This document shows positions 32,452 to 43,615 of a DNA stretch of 64,000 nucleotides, one piece after another. A program made the translations under genes and the position numbers. The notes beneath the pieces were generated by a model. That model was not told the origin of the DNA and did not search any database. It worked only from the letters and a program-made list of their open reading frames with translations. Origin of the DNA: Pseudo-nitzschia pungens (lineage: Eukaryota > Bacillariophyta > Bacillariophyceae > Bacillariales > Bacillariaceae); NCBI GenBank assembly GCA_037355855.1, contig CM074764.1, positions 2,108,001-2,172,000 on the forward strand, read 5' to 3'. Each line of letters begins with the position of its first letter. The first letter of the stretch is position 1.

Positions 32452-33400
32452 GTATTATCAACGCGTTTGTATTATCGACGCGTTGCTGCTTGCTGCTGCT
32501 TGCTGTCCCCCCTTCTTATTATCGACGCGTTGGTTGCTGCTTGTTGTCCCCCCTGTATTATCGACGCGTTGCTGTTTGTATTATCGACGCGTTGCTGTTT
32601 GTATTATCGACGCGTTGCTGTTTGTATTATCGACGCGTTGCTGTTGCTTGCTGTCCCCCCCTGTATTGTCGACGCGTTGCTGCTGCTTGCTGTCCCCCCT
32701 GTATTATCGACGCGTTTGTATTATCGACGCGTTGGTTGCTGCTTGCTGTCCCCCCTGTATTATTGACGCGTTGCTGCTGCTTGCTGTCCCCCCTGTATTT
32801 TCGACGCGTTCGATGCTGCTTGCTGTCCCCCCTGTATTGTCGACGCGTTCGTTGCTGCTTGCTGTCCCCCCTGTATTGTCGACGCGTTGGTTGCTGCTTG
32901 CTGCTTGCTGTCCCCCCTGTAATATCGACGCGTTGGTTGCTGCTTGCTGTCCCCCCCGTATTACCGACGCGTTGCTGCTTGCTGTCCCCCCTGTAATATC
33001 GACGTGTTGGTTGCTGCTTGCTGTCCCCCCTGTATTATCGACGCGTTGCTGCTTGCTGTCCCCCCTTTTGTTATCGACGCCTTGCTGCTGCAGCTCGCTG
33101 TCCACCCTGTGTTAGATTTTTTTTCTACATAAATCCCTGTACAATTTGTACTGGAAAATCGATTTTTTGGATTGGCTCATTCACTCAGCACCTCTATCTG
33201 CTTGCTGTCCCCCATGTATTACCGACACGTCGCTGCTTGCTGCTGCTTGCTGTCCCCCCTGCTGTATTATCGACGCGTTGCTGCTGCTTGCTGTCCTCCC
33301 CTGTATTATCGACGCGTTTGTATTATCGACGCGTTGCTGTTGCTTGCTGTCCCCCCTGTATTATCGACTCGTTGGTTGCTGCATGCTGTCACTTTTGTGT
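32452..33400. repeat. ACGCGTCGATAATACAG minisatellite of member 1
   Basis: Variable-length units combine (minus-strand reading) AACGCGTCGATAATACAG, GGGGGGACAGC and AAGCAGCAGC modules. At 33110-33210 a non-repeat spacer containing GTACAAATTGTAC interrupts it. Long frames on both strands here are low-complexity artefacts. Confidence 0.95.
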
Positions 33401-33691
33401 GATTGATGATTGAAGTACATCTGATTAAAAATTATTTGTTATGTTGAGTCAAATGTGTCAAATGTGTAAAATGGAATGAAAGGGTGACGAGGGACTGAAT
33501 ATCAGGGTCTAGATCAGAACATTTTCCTGAAAACGATGCGGGGATCGAGAAAAAGGAGAAATAAGGTTGAGAATAATGGAAAAAAGGTTGTGAAATTAAA
33601 AATTGGGGTCACATTTTTCTGAGACAAGTCGCGATTGGGTCGCGATCCGGTCGCGATTGGTCGCGATGGGTCGCGAACCAGTTTTCGGACG
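33401..33691. repeat. B end of member 1 with TCGCGACC array
   Basis: The terminal region, shared with 38872-39150, 57190-57488 and 62748-63040, ends in about five GGTCGCGA motifs spaced 10-11 bp followed by the TIR 33668-33691. The transposase N-terminal module normally next to it is deleted here. Confidence 0.9.
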
Positions 33692-35774
33692 TTTTCCATT
33701 TGTTTCTCTGTCAAATCTTTTATTTCAGAGGGGGACACAGTCTTGATATCTTCACATTCGAAATTCCCATTCGTTGCCGTCGAAGCATCACCGAAGTTCC
33801 TATCGAAATAATCTTCCACAGTTTGTGTGTAATATGGTCCAGTCTTTTTACATTCGTTCTCCTTAAACCAATTGCCAGCATTGATTAATTGATCACCGAT
33901 TCTTTCTCTATATAGGTCGAAAGCGGGATCAACCAGAAATGTGAGTTTTGGTCCTTTCTTTCTCTGATAGTCCCAATCAGACTCAAAATTTGATTTAGCA
34001 CTTGTTCTCGGAATGATGTCGTCGTAGGAACCCAAAAAGTTAATAAAGCCGGGACTGTTGCTTTGTTTATCCATATCCCCATAGGTGCTGCAAAACTGAA
34101 GTTCTTTTACGTTTTTTGCAACCGTTTTTACCTTTCCTCTACCGCCTTTGTCGTTCATCTTCTTGGCACTATCTGGCTTTGTAGTTTGTTTGCGGCCGAG
34201 CCTGCGTTCAATCCGTACCTGTTTATTGTTATAGTCGGGTTTTTTTTTTTGTTTGGGTTTGTGGCTTCGTTCGATTTAGGAACGTCGTCCTCCACAGCCC
34301 TGTCATTGGCTTCGGCATCGTTCGTCGAATGATTTCGGTTGACTGAATTATTTTGGTATTCGTCTTCATCATTGCTGGTGGGATCGTCGACTTCACCAGT
34401 CCCGGCAACATCATCACCGTTTTTGTTTTGGTTTTCGTTTTTGTCGTCGTTTTTGCTCGAATCGTCGTCCTCGCTCGAATCGTCGGCACCACGAGCCTCG
34501 AAAGAATTGTTGGTTTTTCGGTCGTCGTTGCCCTTGGCCCCGACGGGAGGATTATCTTTCTTTTCCTTTCGGTCCTTGTCTTCGTCCTCGCTCGAATCGT
34601 CATCATTATCTTTCGTTTCGTTTCGGTCCTTGTCTTCGTCCTGGCTCGAGTCTTCGTCCTCGCTCGAATCGTCGTCATTATCTTTCTTTTCGTTTCGGTC
34701 CTTGTCTTCGTCCTGGCTTGAATCGTCGGCACCACTAGGACCGTCGTTTTCCCACGTTTCGTTCGCTTTAGGACCGTCGTCTTCCCCACCCCCATCGTCT
34801 TCTTTGGCATCGTTTGTCGAATTATTTCGGTTGACGGAATTATGTTGGTTTTCGTCTTTCTTTTCGTTTCGGTCCTTGTCTTCGTCCTCGCTCAAATCGT
34901 CGTCATTATCTTTCTTTTCGTTTCGGTCCTTGTCTTCGTCCTCACTCAAATCGTCGTCATTATCTTTCTTGTCGTTTCTGTACTTGTCTTCGCCCTCGCT
35001 CGAATCGTCAGCACCGCGAGCCCCAAAAGAATTGTTGGTCTTTCGGTTGTTTGCCCGGGCCGGAGGATGGCGAAGAACATCCTGCAAAGTGATATTTGTT
35101 ATCTCACTTACCCAGTCTTGGTCATTGTCAGGATCATCGGCTCCCTTAGCCCCGACGGCAGGATTAGTTTTATTTTTTGCGTTCTCTTCAGTATCCGCAG
35201 GATCGTCGATTTCCCTAGCCCCGACGACAGGATTAATTTTATTTTGTTCATCGTCTTCGCCTTCGTTATCCTCGGGATCGTCGGTTCCCTTAGCCCCGAC
35301 GGCAGTAGGATTTGTTTTGGTTGTTCCGTCGTTTCTTTCCCATGGGAAGTCAGGCATTCACGGATGGGTGTCACGCTCCGATTCCCGGTCGTTGTCTTCA
35401 TCCTCACTGTCTTCATTCTCACTTTGCGATTCACTGTCTTCGTTCTCACTTTCCGATTCTCTATCAGAAGATTCTTCAGGGTCGGTGGAATCTTGCTCAA
35501 GTTCCTCCTCATTCTCTTGTTGGGGTTGTTCAGTGTCAGTGGAATCTTGCTCAAGTTCCTCCTCATTCTCCGATGCTGAGGGAGGTACATATTGGTCACG
35601 AGCAGGTACTGCTTCAGCACCATCATCACTGCTAGATGGATCCTCCCGATAGTTGCGTTCGGGGGGTGAACGGGGTGATCTTCTCGGAGCATTTGTTGTT
35701 CGTCGCCGTATGGACCGAGGTGGATTTCCAGACCAACGAGATGGTGAATTTCTATTCCTCTTGTTCCTTGCCAT

Positions 35775-36139
35775 GATGTTTCACAGTGAACCGATGCTCC
35801 TGTATGAAAATGGAAATTATGTTTGTTCATCTTGAAGGCTCCAAAGCATGAATTCATTAGGCAATTGCTTGATTGTAACAATTGATCTCAAAAGGTTTAA
35901 AATGTAAACACGATGTGATCCTTTTTTTTCACCGTGGAACAAAACAACTTTGAACTGAATGTTTTGGAAACTGAAAAAAAACCATTGTCCATAGGCACTA
36001 CTAACAGTCAAGGGTCGGTCATGCGTCATGCGCAAGGTTTTGTTTAGGGGGTAATAATAATAATAGGAGTAACGTATTGGTTTGCAAAGAAATCAATGTT
36101 ACTCCCACCACTTTCTGTTGGCATCGTGTTAAAATGTAC
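35775..36139. other. Upstream region of the acidic-repeat gene
   Basis: No gene. Presumed promoter region, ending in TGTAC (36135-36139), the target duplication of gypsy element 2. Confidence 0.5.
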
Positions 36140-36462
36140 TGTTACGGTCTAGAGTAGAAATTTCGGAGTAGTATGTAAATTGTGAATGTTTAGATACTTT
36201 ACAAGATATTGTTAAGCGAATTGAGAATGGAAACATATAAAATTTCGAGGTCGCGAGCATAGCCACACTTTGGCATGCTCTGCCATAAATGTTGATTCAT
36301 TGTCGGTTCCCACGATTAGGCATATATCCTAATCTGGGACTCGACCATAATAGTTCGAACACATATCGAAATGTATTCATGACTGAATATATAATATTCG
36401 ATTCCCATATGGGATTCGGTTAATTATTCAATCGTGACTGCTAGCTACGCTAGCCCGTCACA
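36140..36462 (-). repeat. 3' LTR of gypsy element 2
   Basis: 323 bp. GAGATATTGTTAAGCG in the other LTR reads CAAGATATTGTTAAGCG here, one of the few differences. Confidence 0.95.
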
Positions 36463-36492
36463 TAGTGCCCCATGATTAAGCAAATCCCATAC

Positions 36493-38871
36493 TTAAGTTG
36501 ACCAATGGATTGCCGAACTGTCAGCAGCGTCCGTTGGGGCTTCTTTGTAGGGTGTTAGCTTGCGTATGTTAACTGTTTCGATGACCGTTGGCGTCTTCTG
36601 AATTTTAACCGTTCCATTGTCATGGACTTGGGCAATAGTAAATGGTCCTGTCTTGCGTGGTTGCAGTTTGTCCGGATCTGGTTCTTGAATCCATACCTTC
36701 TCGTTGGGTTGAAAGGTATGTTCCTTGCGTTTGGCATTATCTCTGAGCAGGGCCTTGTTAATACCTTGCTGTCGAAGCTGTTGTAGGGCTACCAGATTTG
36801 ATGTTAATGGTAGGTCAACCAGCATGTCCCGGTTATATACTAGGGAACCGGGGGATGCCTGTAGAGCAGCATTGACAGCACACCTAGAGGCATGCATGCA
36901 GGTTGAGAGGGCATTGTCCATAAGTTGACTGGCTCTGGTGTTGACTTGAGGAGGATTAACATGGACTAGGACTCTGAGAATATCAGCGACTGTATGATGG
37001 ACGCGCTCGCATATGGCATTTGACTGAGGGTTCTTCACTGTTGTTGGGACTGATTGGATTCCATACTGCTTGAGGGTAGTCTGGAACTCAGCCCCTAGGA
37101 ATTCCCCACCATTGTCATGAACACATCTGATGGGTCTTGGGTATCGAGAGAGCCAGCAGTTCTTGAATTGGTCTGATACATGCTGGGAGGACTTGTCTCT
37201 GATTCGGATGATTTCCAGGAGGTTTGTGACTGGGTCAATACAAGTAAGGGCCTTGAAGTTATAGTTCTTGCCCTGAGCTGTGATCTTCCAAGGGCGGATG
37301 AGATCGACGTGTACTTCATAGAATGGGGATAATGGCGCTTCTTTTGGTGGTAGTTTGCCATATTGGGAGTTCTGGTTCTTATATTTGATGCAGTGGTCCG
37401 GGCATATGTAAGACTTGCATAACCCGGTTAGATTATCAGCATAGAACCGGGCTGATATAGTCTGTTGTAATCTGGTGGATCCACAATGACCCAACAGAAG
37501 ATGATACCATTTGATGGTATCATTGATAAGGGATGCTGGTATGTAGATTCTCCAGCATTCAGGATTGGTTTGATTCGCGTAACAAAGTATCTTGTTGCCT
37601 TCTAATTCTTGGTAGAAGAAGGCTTTCGATTGAGTCTTGAACTTGATGGTTGGATCCTTTTGTTGATGAAGATAGATGTTGGAGTAGTTCACCGGGCATT
37701 CTACTTCTTGACTGTTAGGTAGATTGATCAGACACTCATTATTCAGCAGACAAGTTTGAAGTTCCTGGTCTGCGTCATTGCATAAGTGCTGGAACAAGTT
37801 GGGGAACTCTGATAAAAACAGTTCTTCATCGTGCTTGGGGACTTCAAGTTTCAAAAAATTAATAAGAGTGCCCTTACCAAGGGCTTCTTTCTTCCCCACA
37901 GTAGGTGGATCCATCCGGGGGAGCCTGGAGAAGGCGTCCGCAAGAACGTTCTTCTTGCCTTCAACATAGGTGAGGTTGACACCGAATTCTTCCAGGAATA
38001 GTCTCCATCGAAGGACTCGTTGGACTGAAAGGGTCCGGAAGGTAAGGTTCTTATGATCCGTGTATATGTTGATGACTCCACCGAGGAGCATCTTCCGGTA
38101 CTCTTTGCAACAGAGTACTATGGCTAGGAGTTCTTTCTCCATGGTTGTATAATTCTTTTGGGCATCAGATAGTTTCTTGGACCAATAGGCTATAGGTTTG
38201 CCATCCTGTATGACGGCAGCGCCAAGCTGTAGGTCTGAGGCATCAGTGTACAGTTCAAAGGGCTTGTTAAGGTCTGGATAGGTGTGCAGCGCATCTGCTG
38301 CCACCATTGCTTTCATTTCTTGAAAGGCTTTATCTTGAGCAGGTCCCCAAGTGAAAGCTGAAGGAGCCTTCCTTTGCTTGCCTTTGATGGCAGCTGCTTG
38401 AGGAGTCTTTTGCTTGGGGGTTCCGGTGATATCGAAGAGAGGAGCTAGAACATGAGACCTGCGAGGCCACATATCCCTGTAGTATCCTACTGCGCCGAGG
38501 AAGGACTTGACTTGAGTGATAGTCCTTGGTCGGTCCATATGTAAGATGGCTTCAATCTTCTTGCGCCATGGTTTAACTGCTGTGGGAGTCATCCAATAGC
38601 CTAGGAAGTCAGTTTCTTGTACAGCCCAGTCACACTTGAGTGGGTTGCATTTAAGTCCATTTTGGTTGAGCCGGTCTAAGATTTTGTCAATGGTCTTCAT
38701 GTGTAGATCGAAGGAGCCATTGGTCCAGATGCCAATATCATCAATATAAACAGTGCAGTCAGTGTCTTGTAGGATATCTTCCATTAGTTGCTGGGCAACA
38801 TCTGGAGAGACTTTGACACCCATTGTTAGTCTTTGATATTCATAGCAACCATATGGAGTTACGATGGTGCA
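36493..38871 (-). pseudogene. Gypsy 2 Pol, C-terminal part (RT palm to integrase)
   Basis: Downstream of the nested transposon the frame resumes with TIVTPYGCYEYQRLTMGVKV, then VYIDDIGIW (RT active site), YTDASDLQLGAAVIQDG (RNase H), and an integrase with WYHLLLGH and CPDHC zinc-finger residues and DDE residues in VHVDLI, VHDNGGEF and NAICERVH. No stop occurs in this part. The frame ends at 36493. The first ~38 codons of the open frame (38872-38928 side) belong to the inserted TIR. Confidence 0.93.
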
Positions 38872-39150
38872 CGTCCGAAAACTGGTTCGCGACCCATCGC
38901 GACCAATCGCGACCGGATCGCGACCCAATCGGGACTTGTCTAAAAAAAACGCGACCCCAATTTTTTATTTCACAACCTTTTTTCTATTATTCTCAACCTT
39001 ATTCCTTTTTTTTCTCGATCCCCGCATCGTTTTCTGGAAAATGTTCTGATCTATACCCTGATATTCAGTCCCTCGTCACCTTTTCATTCCATTTTACAGA
39101 TTTGACACATTCGACTCCATATAACAAATAATTTTTAATCAGATTTACTT
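38872..39150. repeat. B end of member 2
   Basis: TIR at 38872-38895. TCGCGACC occurs at 38887, 38897, 38907 and 38918, then the degenerate TCGGGACT at 38929. The rest matches other B ends (CATTATTCTCAACC-like, CACATTTGACACA-like words). Confidence 0.92.
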
Positions 39151-39260
39151 CATCACACAAAAGTTACGTCACGGACCATTTTAATTTTCCTCCTTCGCAT
39201 CGCGTCACAACAACAAATATTTTATTATCAAACACATGTTTGTATTTCACGCACACCACC

Positions 39261-39698
39261 ATGCCGAAAGCTTCCTCCGACCCAAGGCACTTTGCCAATG
39301 ATCCCAGAATACCCAAGACATTCCATTGTTGCAACTGCATTGCCTCCGGAAGAAGAAGAAAATCAAAATCCTTCAAGGGATACAAACAAGAATCAAGCTA
39401 CAATTTCACCTATCGATATGTATCTCAAGGGCTCTCAAAGCACCTTTATTTCAATAGTGATTGCCGGACCTATTATCGTGATAACAATCTTATGGATTTC
39501 ATTTCTTCCGTGAAAGAAGAAGTCACCCTTCCTTCGGTTCAACACACACCACTATCACAGCAAGCAGCAGCAACGCATCGGCAGCAACGCGTCGATAATC
39601 AGCAGCAACGCATCGATAATACAGGGGGGGACACCAAGCAGCAGCAACGCGTCGATAATACGGTACAGGGGGGACACCAAGCAGCAGCAACGATTTGA
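39261..39698 (+). pseudogene. Transposase N-terminal module joined to minisatellite
   Basis: MPKASSDPRHF at 39261 is followed by the C2HC-finger-like CCNCIASGR ... LSKHLYFNSDC and EEVTLPSVQHTPLS, matching the start of the transposase at 57072 (minus). After the shared CACCA-CTATCACAG the sequence passes straight into the CAAGCAGCAGC minisatellite, so the frame ends in SKQQQRVDNT-type repeats. This is a deletion derivative of the transposase gene. Whether the zinc-finger peptide is expressed, and could act as a repressor, is unknown. Confidence 0.85.
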
Positions 39699-40855
39699 AT
39701 GAGCCAATCAAAAAATTCGATTTTCCAGTACAAATTGTACAGGGATATATGTAGAAAAAAAATTAGTACAGGGGGGACAGCAAGCATCGATACACGTTGA
39801 TAATACAGGGGGGGGGACAGCAAACAGCAGCAACGCGTCGATAATACAGGGGGGGACAGCAAGCAGCAACGCGTCGATAATACAGGGGGGGACAGCAAGC
39901 AGCAACGCGTCGGTAATACGGGGGGGGGACAGCAAGCAGCAGGAGCAACGCGTCGATAATACAGGGGGGACAGCAAGCAGCAACGCGTCGATAATACAGG
40001 GGGGGACAGCAAGAAGCAGGAGCAACGCGTCGATAATACAGGGGGGACAGCAAGCAGCAACGCGTCGATAATACAGGGGGGGACAGCAAGCAGGAGCAAC
40101 GCGTCAATAATACAAACGTGTCGATAATACAGGGGGGGGCAGCAAGCAGCAGCAAGCAACAGCGCGTCGATAATACAGGGGGGGGACAGCAAGCAGGAGC
40201 AACGCGTCGATAATACAGGGGGGGGACAGCAAGCAGCAAGCAGCAATCAGCAGCAACGCGTCGACAATACAGGGGGGGACAGCAAGCAGCAGCAAGCAAC
40301 AGCGCGTCGATAATACAGGGGGGACAGCGAGCAGCAGCAACGCGTCGATAATACAGGGGGGGACAACGCGTCGATAATACAGGGGGGGACAGCAAGCAGC
40401 AACGCGTCGATAATTCAAACGCGTCGATAATACAGGGGGGACAGCAAGCAGCAGCAACGCGTTGATAATACAGGGGGGGGACAGCAAGCAGCAGCAACGC
40501 GTCGCGTCGATAATACAGGGGGGACAGCAAGCAGCAGCAACGCGTCTCATCGATAATACAGGGGGGGGGACAGCAAGCAGCAGCAACGCGTCGCGTCAAT
40601 AATACAGGGGGGACAGCAAGCAGCAGCAACGCGTCGATAATACAGGGGGGAGCAAGCAGCAGCAACGCGGCGATAATACAGGGGGGGACAGCAAGCAGCA
40701 GCAACAACGCGTTGATAATACAGAGGGGACAGCAAGCAGCAGCAACAACGCGTCGATAATACAGTGGGGACAGCAAGCAGCAACCAACGCATCGATAATA
40801 CACCAGGGGGGACAGCAAGCAGCAACGCGTCGATAATACAGGGGGGATAATACAC
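39545..40855. repeat. ACGCGTCGATAATACAG minisatellite of member 2
   Basis: The largest copy in the window (~1.3 kb, more than 30 units of about 30-50 bp). The GTACAAATTGTAC spacer lies at about 39705-39770. Confidence 0.95.
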
Positions 40856-41230
40856 GAGAATATTGTTAAAGAACTATTGCCGTCTTTCCTTGTCGTTCCC
40901 CTCTTCAGCAATCGTATCGGTCGTTCCCCTCTTCAGCAATCGTATCGGTCGTTCCCCTCTTCAACAATCGTATCGGTCGTTCCCCTCTTCAACAATTGTA
41001 TCGGTCGTTCCCCTCTTCAGCAATCGTATCGGTCGTTCCCCTCTTCAGCAATCGTATCGGTTGTTTTTCTCTGGAAAGGCGAAAGTAAAGACAACAAGAA
41101 ACTCCTGTTAGAAGCGATCGTAGCGATCGTACCCCCGTCGTCCCTCTCTGGAGCGATCGTACCTTCGTCGTCGTCGTCGTCGTCGTCCGTCTCCGCACCA
41201 ATCGGTTGTGGTTTTCGTCTTCGTTGTTTT
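40856..41230. repeat. 28-bp array and flanking GATCG repeats
   Basis: Six copies of a 28-bp unit TCGTTCCCCTCTTCAGCAAT+CGTATCGG at 40894-41065, then GCGATCGTAGCGATCGTACC. Confidence 0.9.
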
Positions 41231-42009
41231 CAATATCAGTACGTCGTATATCTGGGTAAGCCAGGTAGTTCCAGGACTTCAACACACCCGACCTCCGTGA
41301 TATGAATGAGACAACAGTGCAGAAAGCAAGAGCGGCCGTTCTCAAGCTCCCCACAGCATGTGTGTCTTTTTCAAAAGAGATGGTCCCGGTGCCTGATGGC
41401 TAGGTTAAACTGGACCGGCCAGAATATTCCGATGCAAGAATTGAAACGAAAATGAAAATTATGACACATCCTCCATGAGGGAGATGTGGGGCGGAAAATC
41501 GATCTGCCACTGTGATGTAGTGCTTTAGTGCTTTATTACGTGCTTTACGGTACTGTGTGTACAGGCTGAGTGGAAAAAATGACAGCAATGTACGTACCGG
41601 TACTTTACAGTACTAAGTGTACAGGCTGAGAAAAAAAATGACAGGTCTGTGCATACCCGTTCCTAGTAGGTACCGACAGTACAAACAGGCTGGGGATGTG
41701 TAGGTTTCCAGTACGGTGTAAATGGTACATATAAACTGTACGTACGGTACTGGTACAAATCTTTTGGCGCGAAGTGGTGGAGGTACGGTAACTTAGTGTT
41801 GGTACATATTATACAGGATGAGCCTTCCCCGAGATGGTGGTAGCATTAAAAGATGGAGAGAACACCAGTTTAGCAGTAGTAGACAGTAATAGTGGCACTA
41901 CTGGATTGTATGCAGTTGGTATTGTTGGTTCGAGTCCCATCACGGGAATGTCTTTTGCTACATCACGATGCAATAGAAATATTTTTGCTGCGAAGCATTT
42001 GTCACCAGG
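41231..42009. other. Conserved internal block of member 2
   Basis: Reverse-complement counterpart of 31016-31790. No gene. Confidence 0.8.
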
Positions 42010-43615
42010 TGATCTATTCAGTTATTCAATGGTGACATCCATACCATTGGTGATTTTTGAATACTTCTTTTTGCATACTCTTGCCCATGCATAGGATGAG
42101 AAATATTCACACTGGAATCACACAAATATTGACTAGATTCATTCACATATTTGATTTTACAGCAGTTTCTACTAAATGCTGCGGTACTGGGCCAAATATT
42201 AATTATTCAGTGGTGACATCCAAATTATTGGTGATTTTTGAATACTTCTTTTTGCATACTCTTGCCCATGCATAGGATGAGAAATATTCACACTGGAATC
42301 ACACAAATATTGGCCAGATTCATTCTGATATGTGATTTGGTACTTTTTTCTAGTAAATTCTCCAGTAGTTGGCCAAATATTAATTATTCTGTGGTGACAC
42401 CCAAATTATTGGTGATTTTTGAATACTTCTTTTTGAATAGTCTTGCCCATGCATAGGATGAGAAATATTCACACTGGAATCACACAAATATTGGCCAGAT
42501 TCATTCTGATATGTGATTTGGTACTTTTTTCTAGCAAATTCCGCAGTAGTGGGCCAAATATTAATTATTCAGTGGTGACACCCAAATTATAGGTGATTTT
42601 TGAATACTTCTTTTTGAATAGTCTTGCCCATGCACAGGATGAGAAATATTCACACTGGAATCACACAACTATTGGCCGCATTCATTCCGATATGTGATTT
42701 GGTACTTTTTTCTAGTAAATTCCGCAGTAGTGGAACAAATATTAATTATTCAGTGGTGACACCCAAATTATTGGTGATTTTTGAATACTTCTTTTTGCAT
42801 ACTCTTGCCCATGCATAGGATGAGAAATATTCACACTGGAATCACACAAATATTGGCCAGATTCATTCTGATATGTGATTTGGTACTTTTTTCTAGCAAA
42901 TTCCACAGTAGTTGACCAAATATTAATTATTCAGTGGTGACACCCAAATTATAGGTGATTTTTGAATACTTCTTTTTGAATAGTCTTGCCCATGCACAGG
43001 ATGAGAAATATTCACACTGGAATCACACAAAGATTGGCCGCATTCATTCCGATATGTGATTTGGTACTTTTTTCTAGTAAATTCCGCAGTAGTGGAACAA
43101 ATATTAATTATTCAGTGGTGACACCCAAATTATTGGTGATTTTTGAATACTTCTTTTTGCATACTCTTGCCCATGCACAGTATGAGGAATATTCACACTG
43201 GAATCACACAAATATTGGCCAGATTCATTCAGATATGTGATTTGCTACTTTTTTCTAGTGAATTCCGCAGTAGTTGACCAAATATTAATTATTCAGTGGT
43301 GACACCCATACCATTGGTGATTTTTGAATACTTCTTTTTGCATACTCTTGCCCATGGATAGGATGAGAAATATTCACACTGGAATCACACAAAGATTGGC
43401 CAGATTCATTCAGATATGTGATTTTACAGTATTTTCTAGTAAATTCTGCAGTACTGGGCCAAATATTAATTATTCAATGGTGACATCCAAATTATTGGTG
43501 ATTTTTGAATACTTCTTTTTGAATAGTCTTGCCCATGCATAGGATGAGAAATATTCACACTGGAATCACACAAAGAATGGCCAGATTCATTCAGATATTT
43601 GATTTGATGGTATAT
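42010..43615. repeat. 181-bp satellite, nine units, inverted
   Basis: GTGATTTTTGAATACTTC begins at 42050, 42231, 42412, 42593, 42774, 42955, 43136, 43317 and 43498, with exact 181-bp spacing. Confidence 0.97.

Larger units (their letters stand above)
27306..33691 (+). mobile_element. Non-autonomous family member 1 (6386 bp)
   Basis: The A end at 27306 (first base T instead of C, then GTCCGAAAACTGG) and the B end at 33691 (...CAGTTTTCGGACG) are flanked by TT (27304-27305 and 33692-33693). Excision restores the acidic-repeat gene in frame. The contents are non-coding: an A end, a GCGATCGCATC array, a 12-unit 181-bp satellite, a conserved block, GATCG-rich arrays, an ACGCGTCGATAATACAG minisatellite and a B end. 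It lacks the transposase N-terminal module that two sister copies keep. Confidence 0.92.
26865..35774 (-). pseudogene. Acidic-repeat protein gene of the giant transposon, split by a family member
   Basis: Reading the minus strand from ATG 35774, an Arg/Pro-rich head (MARNKRNRNSPSRWSG) leads into Ser/Glu/Asp repeats, then many copies of a DSSEDEDKDRNEKKDNDDD-like repeat, and then a folded-looking C-terminal region (GFINFLGSYDDII, VDPAFDLYRERIGDQLINAG, LTEKQM). Element 27306-33691 interrupts codon AAG of EKQMEKIVQE. After removing it with one TT copy the frame continues to MTTEEKGLFRRSVNAVMGRQ and a basic Lys-rich tail ending at 26865. Other breaks are TGA at 35358 and a frame change at an 11-T run (34240-34250). 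Intact length would be about 840 residues. The family is unknown to me. The acidic repeats suggest a nucleic-acid- or histone-interacting protein, which is speculation. Confidence 0.7.

Noticed and set aside
34339..35652. 437-codon plus-strand Ser-rich frame
   Set aside because: Antisense shadow of the acidic repeats (Asp/Glu codons read as Ser/Phe/Leu). The minus-strand frame continues coherently on both sides of the nested element.
39763..40911. 382-codon minus-strand frame and similar long frames at 32394-33115, 58658-59379 and 63401-63772
   Set aside because: They are translations of the minisatellite (repeated CCLLSPLYYRRVAA), open in several frames on both strands, with no independent start or domain.
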